A DNA stretch of 64,000 nt from VAZQ01 sp963816745 (GTDB taxonomy: Bacteria > Pseudomonadota > Alphaproteobacteria > Rhizobiales > Xanthobacteraceae). Made by a program: the position numbers and the translations under genes. How positions within the stretch are numbered: position 1 is the stretch's first letter; each line of letters starts with the position of its first letter. Of this stretch, positions 51,928-60,767 are shown piece after piece. Where the stretch lies: positions 310,001 to 374,000 of the forward strand of contig CAWFLQ010000009.1 of the NCBI GenBank assembly GCA_963816745.1. The letters run 5' to 3'. The notes beneath the pieces are model-generated. The model saw only the letters and a program-made list of their open reading frames with translations. It was not told where the DNA came from and did no database searches.

Positions 51928-52476
51928 TCAGGAGGCGGCGCGCTTCGTGAGCCGCGCGATCTCGGCGCCATGGTGCTGAAAATAGTGCCTGAACCAGAAT
52001 GCGAAGGAATTGGGGTCTTGCCTGATGCGCCGCTCGATGTCGTCGCACGACAACAAAGCAACATCGGCGATCTCGTCCGGGTTGGGCCGGGGCTCGGAGC
52101 GTAGCCGCCCGAAATAGACGTAGACGAACTCGTTCTCCTGCATGCCGTTGTCGAGCTCGGTCCGGTAGCGCGCGAAGAAACCGAACGACAGGGCGCTCTG
52201 CACGCCGAGCTCCTCGTCGAGCCGCCGGTGCGCCGCGGTGACGGTTCGCTCGCCCGGCCGCGGATGCCCACAGCAGGAATTCGCCCACAGCCCGCCGGAG
52301 TGGTATTTTTTCGGGCTCCGCTGCTGCAGCACGATGCGGCCGCGCTCATCGACGATGAAGATCGAGAAGGCACGATGCAGGAGGCCGGCGCGGTGAATGG
52401 CGGTCTTGCCCGCCGAGCCGGTGGCGCGGTTGCCTTCGTCGACCAGGATCAATTGCTCCTCGGCGATCGAGTCCAT
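51928..52476 (-). CDS. idi: isopentenyl-diphosphate delta-isomerase, type I
   Basis: Interconverts IPP and DMAPP for isoprenoid synthesis; cytoplasmic NUDIX-fold enzyme. 182 residues, intact. Catalytic Cys in GGLWANSCCGHPRPGE, metal ligands and Glu in RRLDEELGVQS and the ELDNGMQENEFVYVYFGRL region. In phototrophic or carotenoid-making relatives idi lies with photosynthesis genes; here it follows paaK by 18 bp. Co-transcription with paaK is likely but a functional link is not evident. Confidence 0.93.
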   Translation of the reverse strand: MDSIAEEQLILVDEGNRATGSAGKTAIHRAGLLHRAFSIFIVDERGRIVLQQRSPKKYHSGGLWANSCCGHPRPGERTVTAAHRRLDEELGVQSALSFGFFARYRTELDNGMQENEFVYVYFGRLRSEPRPNPDEIADVALLSCDDIERRIRQDPNSFAFWFRHYFQHHGAEIARLTKRAAS

Positions 52477-52494
52477 ATCAGCACAACCTCGGGA

Positions 52495-53828
52495 TCATGG
52501 CTTAACCTGCCGCAAGTCCTTCACCCGCACGGCTTTGCCCTGCGAGCGCGGTACCGCGCCCGGCGCCTTGAGCACGACGTCGCAGGTCACGCCCACCATC
52601 GACTTGATGTGGTTGCGGACATCGGCGGCGAGCTTGGCGACGAACGGCTCGTCGAGCGGGGCAGGGGGCGCAAGCTCCACTTCGAGCGTCATGGCGTCCA
52701 TCGGCCCCTCGCGGGTGAGCACGATCTGATAATGCGGTGCGAGCCCGGGAAAGCCGACGAGATGAGCCTCGACCTGCGACGGATAGACGTTGACCCCGCG
52801 GATGATCAGGAGGTCGTCGCTGCGCCCCGTCATGCGCATCATCCGGCGGTGGGTGCGCCCGCATGCGCACGGCTCCTCGATCAACCGCGTAATGTCGCGC
52901 GTGCGGTAGCGCAGCATCGGCAGCGCCTCCTTGGTGAGCGTGGTGAGCACGAGCTCACCCGGCTCGCCCGCAGGCACTGCCTGCAACGTGTCGGGGTCGA
53001 TCACCTCGACGAGGAAATGATCCTCCCAGACATGCAGCCCGCTCTGCGCCTGATGGCATTCGCTGCCCACGCCCGGTCCGATGATCTCGGACAGGCCGTA
53101 GACGTCCTGCGCCTTGATGCCGAATTTCGCCTCGAGGTCCGCGCGCATGGCCTCGGTCCACGGCTCGGCGCCGAAGCAGCCATAGCGCAGCGAGAGCTTG
53201 CGCAGATCGACGCCCATGCCGGCCGCGACCTCGGCGATGTTGAGCGCGTAGGACGGCGTCGCGCCGAGGATGCGCGCCCCGAAATCCTGCATCAGCATGA
53301 CCTGGCGCTCGGTGAGGCCGCCCGAGACCGGAACGGTGGTGAGGCCGAGCCGCTCGGCGCCGTAGTGGAAGCCGAGCCCGCCGGTGAACAGCCCGTAGCC
53401 GTAGGCGTTGTGGAAGATGTCACCGGGCCTCGCGCCCATGCAGGCGAGCGAGCGCGCCATCAGGTCCGACCAGAGATTGAGATCGGCCTGGGTGTAGCCG
53501 ACCACGGTCGGCTTGCCGGTCGTGCCCGAGGAGGCGTGCAGCCGCAGCAGGTCCTCGCGTGGCACGGCAAACAACCCGAACGGATAAGTGTCGCGCAGGT
53601 CGGTCTTGACCGAGAACGGCAGCCGCGCGACATCGGCGAGCGTCTTGATCTGGTCAGGCTTCACTCCGGCGGCGTCGAATTTCGCGCGCACATGCGGCAC
53701 CTTGGCATAGGCGCGTGCGGCGGTCTGTTGCAGGCGCACAAGCTGCAGGCGGCCGAGCTCGGCGCGCGGCATGGTCTCGGCCGCGCGGTTGAACATGAAT
53801 ACGTCGTCGCTGCGAACGGCGGCAGCCA
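52495..53828 (-). CDS. paaK: phenylacetate-CoA ligase family protein
   Basis: ATP-dependent ligase that forms aryl-acetyl-CoA and AMP; ANL superfamily. 444 residues, intact. Marks: LPFSVKTDLRDTYPFGLFAV, the P-loop LHASSGTTGKPTVVGYTQAD, NAYGYGLFTGGLGFHYGAER, YGCFGAEPWTEAMRADLEAK, LGHQ-like YGLSEIIGPGVGSECHQA, and the C-terminal RSDDLLIIRGVNVYPSQVEA. ATG 53828 is 6 nt downstream of the thioesterase stop. No paaABCDE genes are here, so this is not the classic phenylacetate pathway; the DpgC-like gene at 55450 suggests another fate for the CoA ester. Benzoate-type anaerobic ligases are an alternative. Confidence 0.9.
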
Positions 53829-53834
53829 TCGGCG

Positions 53835-54248
53835 TCAGCCCGCTTGCGCTGCAAAACGCGCGGCCTTGGCCTTGAGGCGCTCGAAGGTCTTGGCCTTGTC
53901 GACCACGAAGCGCGTATGCGTGCCGGCGCCGACCTCGTCGAGCTCGTCCTTGACGGTGGCCTCGAAGAAAATCTTGCGTCCCTCTACCGCGACCACGCGC
54001 ACCGTGACCTCGACCGTCATGTCCATGAGGGTGGGCGCGAGATGCTTGACCGCGACCTCCATGCCGACCGAATCCTCGCCGGCATCGGCGTGCTCGATGA
54101 TGAGCTCGCGGCAGGTGTGCTCGATGTCGAGGATCATGGACGGCGTGGCGTAGGTGCGGGCTTCCTCGCCCATGAAGCCGATGGTTCGCGCCCGGTCGAT
54201 GGGGATGCGCTTGACCCGGGATATGCCCGGAGAAAGGCTCGGTTTCAT
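53835..54248 (-). CDS. hotdog thioesterase, FlK-like
   Basis: 137 residues, intact, from ATG 54248. The key residues are Thr35 (RTYATPSMILDIE), Glu43 and His69 (AVKHLAPTLMDM); the spacings of 8 and 26 equal those of the Thr-Glu-His triad of fluoroacetyl-CoA thioesterase FlK. Members hydrolyse diverse acyl-CoAs, and most do not act on fluoroacetyl-CoA. It is the first gene of a probable operon with paaK and idi (6 and 18 nt gaps) and could recover CoA from the ligase product. It is divergent from purC, 174 bp apart. Confidence 0.82.
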   Translation of the reverse strand: MKPSLSPGISRVKRIPIDRARTIGFMGEEARTYATPSMILDIEHTCRELIIEHADAGEDSVGMEVAVKHLAPTLMDMTVEVTVRVVAVEGRKIFFEATVKDELDEVGAGTHTRFVVDKAKTFERLKAKAARFAAQAG

Positions 54249-54422
54249 GGCGTTTTCTCCCTCCAGGCCGTATAGCGAGAAAACCGGCCCCAATGCGAGA
54301 CAAAAGTGTGGGTTATTGCCGCCAATTCCGGGACCGGCGCGGAAGTCGCATTGAGCCGCGTGGGGCGAGATACTACAGTTAGGCCTCGTATCCCTCACTC
54401 CTGACGAGTTCCCAATCCTTCC

Positions 54423-55409
54423 ATGATCAACCCGTCGGCGCTTGCCCCCTACGCACACTACACGTTATCCGAAGCCGTCATTCCGGAGCTGCCGGGCTGC
54501 TATCGCGGCAAGGTGCGCGAGAACTACGACCTCACGGACGGCACCCGCATCATCATCGCCACCGACCGGATCAGCGCCTTCGACCGCAACCTCGCGGTGA
54601 TCCCGCTGAAGGGGCAGGTTCTCACCCAGACCGCGCGCTTCTGGTTCGAGGCCACGCAGAAGCTGTGTCCCAATCACGTCATCGAATATCCCGACCCCAA
54701 CGTGCTGGTGTGCAAGCGCCTCGCGATGATGCCGGTCGAGATCGTGGTGCGAGACTACCTGGCCGGCACCACCTCCACATCGATCCTGCAGATGTACAAG
54801 AAGGGCAGCCGCGAGATGTACGGCCACCGCCTCCCGGAGGGCCTGCGCGACAACCAGAAGCTCCCGCAAACGATCATCACGCCCACCACCAAGGCGGAGC
54901 AAGGCGAGCACGACGCGCCGCTCAGCGGCGACGACATCCTCGCGCGCAAGCTCCTGACCGAGCCGCAGTGGCGCGAGGTGTCGGAGAAGGCACGGGCCCT
55001 GTTCGCCTTCGGGCGCGAGACCGCGGCGCGGCGGGGGCTGATCCTGGTCGATACCAAGTACGAGTTCGGCTTCGACGAAAAGGGCGCGATCGTGCTGGCC
55101 GACGAGGTGCACACGCCCGACAGCAGCCGCTACTGGCTGTCCGGGACCTACCCCGAGCGTTTTGCCGCCGGTGCGCCGCCGGACACGCTGGACAAGGATT
55201 TCATCCGCCGCTGGGTGGCGGAGCGTTGCGATCCGTACAAGGATCCCATTCCCGAAATCCCGCAGGACGTCATCGTGGAGGCGTCCGCCAGATATGTCGG
55301 CGTCTATGAGCAGCTCACCGGGCAGGACTTCGTTCTGCCCGACCGCGCCATGGCGCCGCTCGCGCGCGTGCGGGCGAACCTGACGAAGTATTTCGGCAAG
55401 GCCGCATAA
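54423..55409 (+). CDS. purC: phosphoribosylaminoimidazole-succinocarboxamide synthase (long form)
   Basis: SAICAR synthetase of purine biosynthesis: joins aspartate to CAIR with ATP. 328 residues, intact. Marks: GCYRGKVRENYDLTDGTRII, ATDRISAFDRNLAVIPLKGQ, CKRLAMMPVEIVVRDYLAGT, LVDTKYEFGFDEKGAIVLAD and EVHTPDSSRYWL. The length and insertions match the yeast-like long form, often a second copy in rhizobia. It stands alone on the plus strand between the paaK operon and the dpgC-like gene (40 bp downstream), a curious position for a housekeeping gene. Confidence 0.93.
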   Translation: MINPSALAPYAHYTLSEAVIPELPGCYRGKVRENYDLTDGTRIIIATDRISAFDRNLAVIPLKGQVLTQTARFWFEATQKLCPNHVIEYPDPNVLVCKRLAMMPVEIVVRDYLAGTTSTSILQMYKKGSREMYGHRLPEGLRDNQKLPQTIITPTTKAEQGEHDAPLSGDDILARKLLTEPQWREVSEKARALFAFGRETAARRGLILVDTKYEFGFDEKGAIVLADEVHTPDSSRYWLSGTYPERFAAGAPPDTLDKDFIRRWVAERCDPYKDPIPEIPQDVIVEASARYVGVYEQLTGQDFVLPDRAMAPLARVRANLTKYFGKAA

Positions 55410-55449
55410 AGTCTGCCGCGTGAGCGGGCGTGGCATCAGGAGTGCCGCA

Positions 55450-56862
55450 ATGAGCGCGCGCGAGACCGATGCTGCTGCCGTGGAACGCCTGACGGCGGCG
55501 GGCTTGTCCGCCAAGGACGTGCGGGACTGGCTGCAGGCTGAGCCGGGCGAGACCACCGACTATCCCAACGATCGCAAGAAATTCTCGGGGTTTTGGCAGA
55601 GGTCCACGCGCTTGCTGGGACGGCTGCCGCAGAAAGCCCGCCGCAGCGCGGCAGAGCAGGCCGCGGCCGCCAACATCCAGGACCGCGCGCGCGAGGCGCG
55701 GATACGTTTTCTGCGCGCGCATGCGGATGCGGTCTACGACGCGCTGACGGTGCGGCGGTCGCGCTTCGTGCGGGTCGAGGATTTGGTCATCAGGGCCGCG
55801 GGCGTGGTGCCGGGCCTGGTGCCGACCGCCCAGGAGATCGCCGCCGAGGACGGCGCGCTGCAACGCGACAAGGACGGCCTCGAGATCGACCAGGGCCTGT
55901 TTCTGTCCGCGGTGCTCGGCAGCGAGCGCAGCGGGCGTCATCTCTGCCACGCCATGCTGCTGCCACGGCCGGATGCCGAGGCGCTGCTGCCGCAGTTCGA
56001 GCGCGACGGTAAGGTCGAGCTGGACGGCGCATCGGTCCACCGCCTCGGCAAGGCCGCGGTGGTGACGCAGAACAATCCGCGCTTTCTCAACGCGGAGGAC
56101 CAGACCTCGCTCGACGGCGCGGAAATCTGCGTCGACCTCGCATTGCTCGATCGCGCCAGCGAGGTCGCCGTCATGCGCGGCGCCGTGGTCGAGCATCCGA
56201 AATACAAAGGGCGCCGCGTCTTCGGCGCCGGCATCAATCTCACGCATCTCTATCACGGCCGGATCCCGTTCGTGTGGTACCTCCAGCGCGATCTCGGTTG
56301 GGTGAACAAGGTCTATCGCGGGCTCGCCGTCGCCGACGACCCGCCGCCCGACGAGCTCGGCGGCAGATCGATCGAGAAGCCTTGGATCGCCGCGGTCGAG
56401 GCCTTCGCCATCGGCGGCCACTGCCAGGCCCTGCTGGTGATGGACTATGTGCTGGCCGAGCGCGGCGCCTTCCTCACCTTGCCGGCGCGCAAGGAAGGCA
56501 TCATTCCCGGCGCCGCCAACATGCGGCTGCCGCGTTTCACCGGCGATCGCATCGCACGCCAGGCGATCCAATACGAGCGCCGGCTCGAATGCGACAGCGC
56601 CGAGGGACGGCTGATCTGCGACGAGATCGTCGAGACCGGTGCGATGGACACGGCGATCGAGCGCGTCGTTACGGGGCTCACCAGCTCCGGCGTCGTGAGC
56701 GCGGCCAGCAACCGGCGGGCCTTTCGCGTGACGCAGGAGCCGCTCGACATGTTTCGCTCATATTTCGCGGTCTACGCGCGCGAGCAGGCCTACTGCCACT
56801 TCAGCCCGGCCCTGATCGCCAATCTCGAGCGCTATTGGAACGCGCAGAGCCGCCGACCCTGA
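55450..56862 (+). CDS. DpgC-like cofactor-independent dioxygenase (crotonase superfamily)
   Basis: DpgC turns 3,5-dihydroxyphenylacetyl-CoA and O2 into the arylglyoxylate and CoA without metal or flavin. 470 residues, intact: a helical N-terminal ~190 residues as in DpgC, then the crotonase core KGRRVFGAGINLTHLYHGRI, RDLGWVNKVYRGLAV, EKPWIAAVEAFAIGGHCQAL, LTLPARKEGIIPGAANMRLP and RFTGDRIARQAIQYERRLEC. AGGAGT precedes ATG 55450. The best-known DpgC serves glycopeptide-antibiotic synthesis in actinomycetes; here, without polyketide genes, it more likely degrades an aryl-acetyl-CoA made by the neighbouring PaaK. Substrate is inference. Confidence 0.85.
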   Translation: MSARETDAAAVERLTAAGLSAKDVRDWLQAEPGETTDYPNDRKKFSGFWQRSTRLLGRLPQKARRSAAEQAAAANIQDRAREARIRFLRAHADAVYDALTVRRSRFVRVEDLVIRAAGVVPGLVPTAQEIAAEDGALQRDKDGLEIDQGLFLSAVLGSERSGRHLCHAMLLPRPDAEALLPQFERDGKVELDGASVHRLGKAAVVTQNNPRFLNAEDQTSLDGAEICVDLALLDRASEVAVMRGAVVEHPKYKGRRVFGAGINLTHLYHGRIPFVWYLQRDLGWVNKVYRGLAVADDPPPDELGGRSIEKPWIAAVEAFAIGGHCQALLVMDYVLAERGAFLTLPARKEGIIPGAANMRLPRFTGDRIARQAIQYERRLECDSAEGRLICDEIVETGAMDTAIERVVTGLTSSGVVSAASNRRAFRVTQEPLDMFRSYFAVYAREQAYCHFSPALIANLERYWNAQSRRP

Positions 56863-56914
56863 TGCCGCATGCGGCGACATGCTTCCTTGGCTGGGGCCAA
56901 GAAATGCTCTAGCG

Positions 56915-56932
56915 ATACTTAGAATACTAAGG
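56915..56932. promoter_or_regulatory. putative MarR operator, copy 1 (binding-protein promoter)
   Basis: ATACTTAGAATACTAAGG, an inverted repeat with half-sites CTTAG and CTAAG, 33 bp upstream of the binding-protein ATG. Near-identical sites occur at 59120 and 62408. Confidence 0.72.
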
Positions 56933-56964
56933 CTTGTGAACAAGCCGCAGCAGGGAGGATCGCG

Positions 56965-57921
56965 ATGAGGAAAATCACCGCATGGCTGGCTTGCGCATGG
57001 TTTGCGGTTGCCGGGCTCACGAGCTCCGCATCTGCCCAGGAGACGCTGAAGCTCGCGGTCGGTCAGCGCGGCCTGTGGGACACCGGCATATCCGAGGTCG
57101 GCCAGCGCGGCGGGATTTTCAAGAAGCACGGCTTGACCCTCGAGCTCCTCTATACGCAGGGGGCAGGGGAGACCCAGCAGGCGGTGATTGCCGGCGCCGT
57201 CGAGATCGGCGTCGGTGTCGGCATCATGGGCGTGTTGAGCGCCCACTCGAAAGGTGCGCCGGTGCGCGTCATCGGCGCCGAGATCACCGGCGCCGGCGAT
57301 CTCTATTGGTACGTGAGGGCTGACTCTCCGGTCAAGACGATCGCAGATGCCAACGGTAAGACCATCGCCTATTCCACCAACGGCTCCTCCACCCACGGCG
57401 TCGTCACCGCGTTCATCAAGCAGTACGCACCCGTCGCCAAGGCGACCGCGACCGGAGGCCCGCCCGCAACGTTGACCGCTGTCATGTCCGGGCAGGTCGA
57501 CGTCGGATGGTCGGCGCCCCCGTTCGGTCTCGACCAGCTCGACAAGAACGAGATCCGCCAGATCGCCACCGGCAACGACACCTTGTTCAAGGGACAGACC
57601 GTCCGCCTGCTGATCACCAACACGCAGACGCTGCAGAACCGCAAGAGCGCCCTGGATCGATACATGAAAGCCTACCGGGAGACGATCGACTGGATGTATT
57701 CGGACCCGGCTGCGTTGAAGGCCTATGCGGAGTTCGCCGGCATCACCGAGGCGAAGGCGCTGCGAATCCGCGACGGGTTCTTTCCCAAGTCATCGGTCTC
57801 GCCCGACGAGATCACCGGTCTCGACCTGATCGTTCCCGATGCGGTCAGCCTGAAATTCACCGCGGCGCCTTTGACCAAGGAACAACTTGCGGACCTGATC
57901 CGGATTCCGCCGCGGCAATGA
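56965..57921 (+). CDS. ABC transporter substrate-binding protein (NitT/TauT, SsuA-like)
   Basis: Periplasmic receptor. GGGAGGATCGCG precedes ATG 56965; signal peptide MRKITAWLACAWFAVAGLTS, cleavage near ASAQ. Marks: VGQRGLWDTGISEVGQRGGI, AVIAGAVEIGVGVGIMGVLS, TIAYSTNGSSTHGVVTAFIK and AVMSGQVDVGWSAPPFGLDQ. 318 residues, intact. No permease or ATPase follows; the operator shared with ubiD, ubiX and the acyl-CoA synthetase suggests that it brings in the aromatic acid those enzymes process. NitT/TauT receptors for phthalate and other aromatic acids are known in rhizobia-like bacteria. Confidence 0.87.
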   Translation: MRKITAWLACAWFAVAGLTSSASAQETLKLAVGQRGLWDTGISEVGQRGGIFKKHGLTLELLYTQGAGETQQAVIAGAVEIGVGVGIMGVLSAHSKGAPVRVIGAEITGAGDLYWYVRADSPVKTIADANGKTIAYSTNGSSTHGVVTAFIKQYAPVAKATATGGPPATLTAVMSGQVDVGWSAPPFGLDQLDKNEIRQIATGNDTLFKGQTVRLLITNTQTLQNRKSALDRYMKAYRETIDWMYSDPAALKAYAEFAGITEAKALRIRDGFFPKSSVSPDEITGLDLIVPDAVSLKFTAAPLTKEQLADLIRIPPRQ

Positions 57922-57969
57922 ACCGACATCCGTAGCTTGATGTCATGAGAACATGCGCCTTGAGGCCGA

Positions 57970-58257
57970 TCACGAGCGCCGCTCGCGACCGTGCCAAAGT
58001 CTCGTGATCACAACCGCGTCGCGGCGAGTATCGATGCGATATCGGATGATGTAGGCACCGGCTCCGAAAGGAACGACCAGCTCCCGATAGCCGGGGCGTG
58101 CCGCCGGACGAGCGCGTTCGGGTTGATCGGCAAGCGAGCGCGCAGCAGCGAATAAGGTATCGATTGCGCGTTCCGAGAGAGCGGCACCGTGCGGCTCCAG
58201 GAATCGTCGCAACCGTTCCAAATCGGCTCTTGCCCGGACTAGGAAGAGGACTTGCAC
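57970..58257 (-). CDS. RelE/ParE-type toxin
   Basis: 95 residues from GTG 58257 (VQVLFLVRARADLERLRRFL). Fold marks of RelE/ParE proteins: an N-terminal strand, two helices with charged faces (AIDTLFAAARSLADQPERAR), then strands GYRELVVPFGAGAYIIRYRI and DAVVITRLWHGRERR. The ending LWHGRE is the common RelE/ParE tail. It overlaps the antitoxin end by 19 nt and is read after it, the usual antitoxin-first order. Target (ribosome or gyrase) cannot be told. Confidence 0.82.
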   Translation of the reverse strand: MQVLFLVRARADLERLRRFLEPHGAALSERAIDTLFAAARSLADQPERARPAARPGYRELVVPFGAGAYIIRYRIDTRRDAVVITRLWHGRERRS

Positions 58258-58526
58258 GGTGCAGGAGGCGGCAACTCGTTCGCCGTACCCCAGCTCCTGA
58301 CCCAATCCTCCATCGCTGCCAGAGGAATGGCCTCGCCAGTGCGCTCATACTCGGCGTAGGCAGCTTCATCTTCGGCCCACGCTTCCACATCGGCTACGGC
58401 GCGGGCGACCGCCCTTGCTGCAAACGTCTCAATGGACGTGTGCGACCGTGCAGTCGCAGCTTCGAGCCGCTCAGCAAGCTCATCATCCAGTTCGATAGTG
58501 AGTTGAAGTCTTAGGCATAACGGCAT
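58239..58526 (-). CDS. antitoxin of RelE/ParE module (ribbon-helix-helix type)
   Basis: 95 residues from ATG 58526. The N-terminal strand and two helices (LQLTIELDDELAERLEAATA, RSHTSIETFAARAVARAVAD) look like a ribbon-helix-helix DNA-binding domain; the acidic C-terminus (AWAEDEAAYAEYERTGEAIP) would wrap and block the toxin. Such antitoxins usually repress their own operon. The module is inserted between the binding protein and marR, which it separates, and is probably an independent addition. Confidence 0.78.
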   Translation of the reverse strand: MPLCLRLQLTIELDDELAERLEAATARSHTSIETFAARAVARAVADVEAWAEDEAAYAEYERTGEAIPLAAMEDWVRSWGTANELPPPAPCKSSS

Positions 58527-58571
58527 AATACAGCAGATCTCGTTCGATAGGAAATCGGCACAAGCTGACAG

Positions 58572-59054
58572 CTATGTCTTGATCTTATCCAGGTTCGCCG
58601 TCATCTGGGCGATGACGCGGCGGAACAGCGCGAGGTCGCCGCGGCCGATGCCTTCCTCGGCCTCTTCGGTAATGCCGCGCGCGAGCGCCAGGAGCTCGTT
58701 GCGCAGCCGTTGCGCTTTCGCCGTCAGCCAGACCTGCGACCGGCGCTTGTCGTCGTCGCTGCGCACGCGGCGGATCAGGCCGGATTTCTCCATGCTGCGC
58801 AGCGCGATCACCGTGGTCGGCTCCATCATGCCGACGCGCGCGGAGAGTTCGCGTTGCGAAAGCCCGTCCTCGGTCCACAAGACGCGCAGGAAATACCATT
58901 GGCCGCGCTTGAGGCCGTAGGCGGCGATGCGTTTCTCCAACAGGCGCTGAAACGCCCGATGGGCGTCGCGCACGAGATAGCCCGAGCTCTCGGCCGGTGG
59001 AAATTCCGCCCGGCCGTCAGGAGCTTTGCGAGGCTTGGTCAGGCGCGATGCCAC
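58572..59054 (-). CDS. MarR-family transcriptional regulator
   Basis: 160 residues, intact. Winged helix: LVRDAHRAFQRLLEKRIAAY, GQWYFLRVLWTEDGLSQREL, recognition helix SARVGMMEPTTVIALRSMEK, and the wing RRVRSDDDKRRSQVWLTAKA with the conserved Asp-Arg. MarR proteins beside aromatic genes (BadR, CouR, HcaR and others) usually repress and are released by an aromatic acid or its CoA ester. It is divergent from ubiD, and a palindromic site lies between the starts; the same site stands before three other genes, so this protein is the likely master regulator of the cluster. Confidence 0.9.
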   Translation of the reverse strand: MASRLTKPRKAPDGRAEFPPAESSGYLVRDAHRAFQRLLEKRIAAYGLKRGQWYFLRVLWTEDGLSQRELSARVGMMEPTTVIALRSMEKSGLIRRVRSDDDKRRSQVWLTAKAQRLRNELLALARGITEEAEEGIGRGDLALFRRVIAQMTANLDKIKT

Positions 59055-59119
59055 GTGGCACCTTTCTCCCAGGCTGCGACGACAGCCGGCGTTGACAGGG
59101 TTTCGGGTCCGGAGCCATA

Positions 59120-59140
59120 ATACTTAGAAATCTATGTAAT
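59120..59140. promoter_or_regulatory. putative MarR operator, copy 2 (marR-ubiD)
   Basis: ATACTTAGAAATCTATGT plus AAT, in the 107-bp gap between the divergent marR and ubiD starts. It matches copy 1 and copy 3 at most positions, with a weaker right half-site. It ends 21 bp before the ubiD ATG. Confidence 0.72.
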
Positions 59141-59161
59141 GGAACCCGGAGCGTCTCAGCC

Positions 59162-60754
59162 ATGCAAGAGCCAGTGCGCAAGAACAAGCCTGCCGGGAGC
59201 CACGCGCGCAACGAGCACCATGCCTCGGACCTGCGCAGCACGCTCGAGTGGTTGCGCGAGCAGGGCGATCTGATCGAGACCGACAAGCCGGTCGATCCGG
59301 ACCTCGAGGTCACGGGCCTGCAGAAGCACATGGACGGCGGCTGCCCGGTTCTGTTCAACAACGTCAAGGGCAAGCCCAATCACCGCGTGCTCACCAACCT
59401 GTTCGGCGACATGAAGGTGATCAACAAGATGTTCGGCTGGAAGGACGATGCCGAGCGGGTGAGGAAGCTCGCCAATGCGCTGCGCCGGCCGCTCCCGCCG
59501 GTCGAGATCCCGCAGAGCGAGGCGCCGTGCCAGGAGCACGTGATCGAGAATCCAAAGGACGTGAACGAGCACATGGTGCCGATCCGGCACACCACCTACG
59601 AGCCCGAGCTCACCGTCGGCTCCGGCATCCGCTGCGTGACCGGCCCGGAATTCGATGGCGGCTCCGACCTCGGCTACAACCGCATGAATTTCCGCTGGGG
59701 CAATATCGGCACGTTCCAGATCTCGCCCGGCTCGCACATGTGGCAGGTCGTCAACAAGTACTACAAGTCGGATGAGCCGGTGCCGATCACCATGTGCTTC
59801 GGCGTGCCGCCGGCCTGCACGCTGCTGGCGGGCGCGGGCTTCGACTATGCGGTGCTGCCGATGGGCTGCGACGAGATCGGCATCGCCGGCGCGGTGCAGG
59901 GCACGCCCATTCGCCTGGTGAAGGCGCGCACCGTCAACGCCATGGCGATCGCCGACTGCGAGCTGGTGCTGGAAGGCTACGTCAACCCGCGCGACCGCCG
60001 GTTCGAGACCAAGGAATCGGAGGACGCCGGCGTGCAGGGCCGCTTCCACTTCCATCCGGAATGGGCGGGCTACATGGGCAAGGCCTACAAGGCGCCGACC
60101 TTCCACGTCACCGGCATCACCATGCGCGATCCGAAGTCGAAGCCGATCATCTTCGCGCTCGGGGTGCACACGCTCGACGACCACAACATCGACACCACCG
60201 TACGCGAAGCCGCGATCTACGAGCTGTGCGAGCGGCTGCAGCCCGGCATCGTGCAGAACGTGGTGATCCCGTACTGCATGACCGACTGGGGCGGCTGCGT
60301 CATCCAGGTGAAGAAGCGCCACCAGCTCGACGAGGGCTGGCAGCGCAATTTCATGGGCGCGGCGCTCTCCTGCTCGCAGGGCATGCGGCTGGTCGTCGCG
60401 GTGAGCGAGGACGTCGATCCCTATTCCATGGACGACATCATGTGGTGCCTCACCACGCGGGTGAATCCGCGCGCCGACATCCTCAACCCGATCCCGGGCG
60501 GGCGCGGCCAGACCTTCATGCCGGCCGAGCGCATGACCGCGGGCGAGAAGCAGTGGACGGCGTCGAACACCCATTTCGAGGGCGGCATGGGCATCGATGC
60601 CACCGTGCCGTTCGGCTACGAGAGCGATTTCCTGCGGCCGGTCTATCCGGTGGACCGGGTGAAGCCGGAGGATTTCTTCACCAAGGACGACATCGCGAAC
60701 GCGCAGTCGCGCATGGTGGGCTGGGTGCATTCGCTGGCAAAAACCGGGCGGTAA
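59162..60754 (+). CDS. UbiD-family prenyl-FMN-dependent decarboxylase
   Basis: Reversible (de)carboxylation of an aromatic or unsaturated acid or CoA ester; needs prenylated FMN made by UbiX, whose gene is at 62601. 530 residues, intact. Marks: DLRSTLEWLREQGDLIETDK, FNNVKGKPNHRVLTNLFGD, YNRMNFRWGNIGTFQISPGS (cofactor and metal region), CELVLEGYVNPRDRRFETKE (conserved Glu pair), FHVTGITMRDPKSKPIIFAL. It is not ubiquinone UbiD by context. With a CoA synthetase, a CaiB-type CoA transferase and a receptor around it, a phthaloyl-CoA-like or hydroxybenzoate-like decarboxylase is plausible. Confidence 0.92.
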   Translation: MQEPVRKNKPAGSHARNEHHASDLRSTLEWLREQGDLIETDKPVDPDLEVTGLQKHMDGGCPVLFNNVKGKPNHRVLTNLFGDMKVINKMFGWKDDAERVRKLANALRRPLPPVEIPQSEAPCQEHVIENPKDVNEHMVPIRHTTYEPELTVGSGIRCVTGPEFDGGSDLGYNRMNFRWGNIGTFQISPGSHMWQVVNKYYKSDEPVPITMCFGVPPACTLLAGAGFDYAVLPMGCDEIGIAGAVQGTPIRLVKARTVNAMAIADCELVLEGYVNPRDRRFETKESEDAGVQGRFHFHPEWAGYMGKAYKAPTFHVTGITMRDPKSKPIIFALGVHTLDDHNIDTTVREAAIYELCERLQPGIVQNVVIPYCMTDWGGCVIQVKKRHQLDEGWQRNFMGAALSCSQGMRLVVAVSEDVDPYSMDDIMWCLTTRVNPRADILNPIPGGRGQTFMPAERMTAGEKQWTASNTHFEGGMGIDATVPFGYESDFLRPVYPVDRVKPEDFFTKDDIANAQSRMVGWVHSLAKTGR

Positions 60755-60767
60755 GGTACGAAGCTTC

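Noticed and set aside
49937..51979. Plus-strand open frame of ~680 codons opposite the PQQ dehydrogenase
   Set aside because: Shadow of an intact quinoprotein gene; no ribosome-binding site and no recognisable domain.
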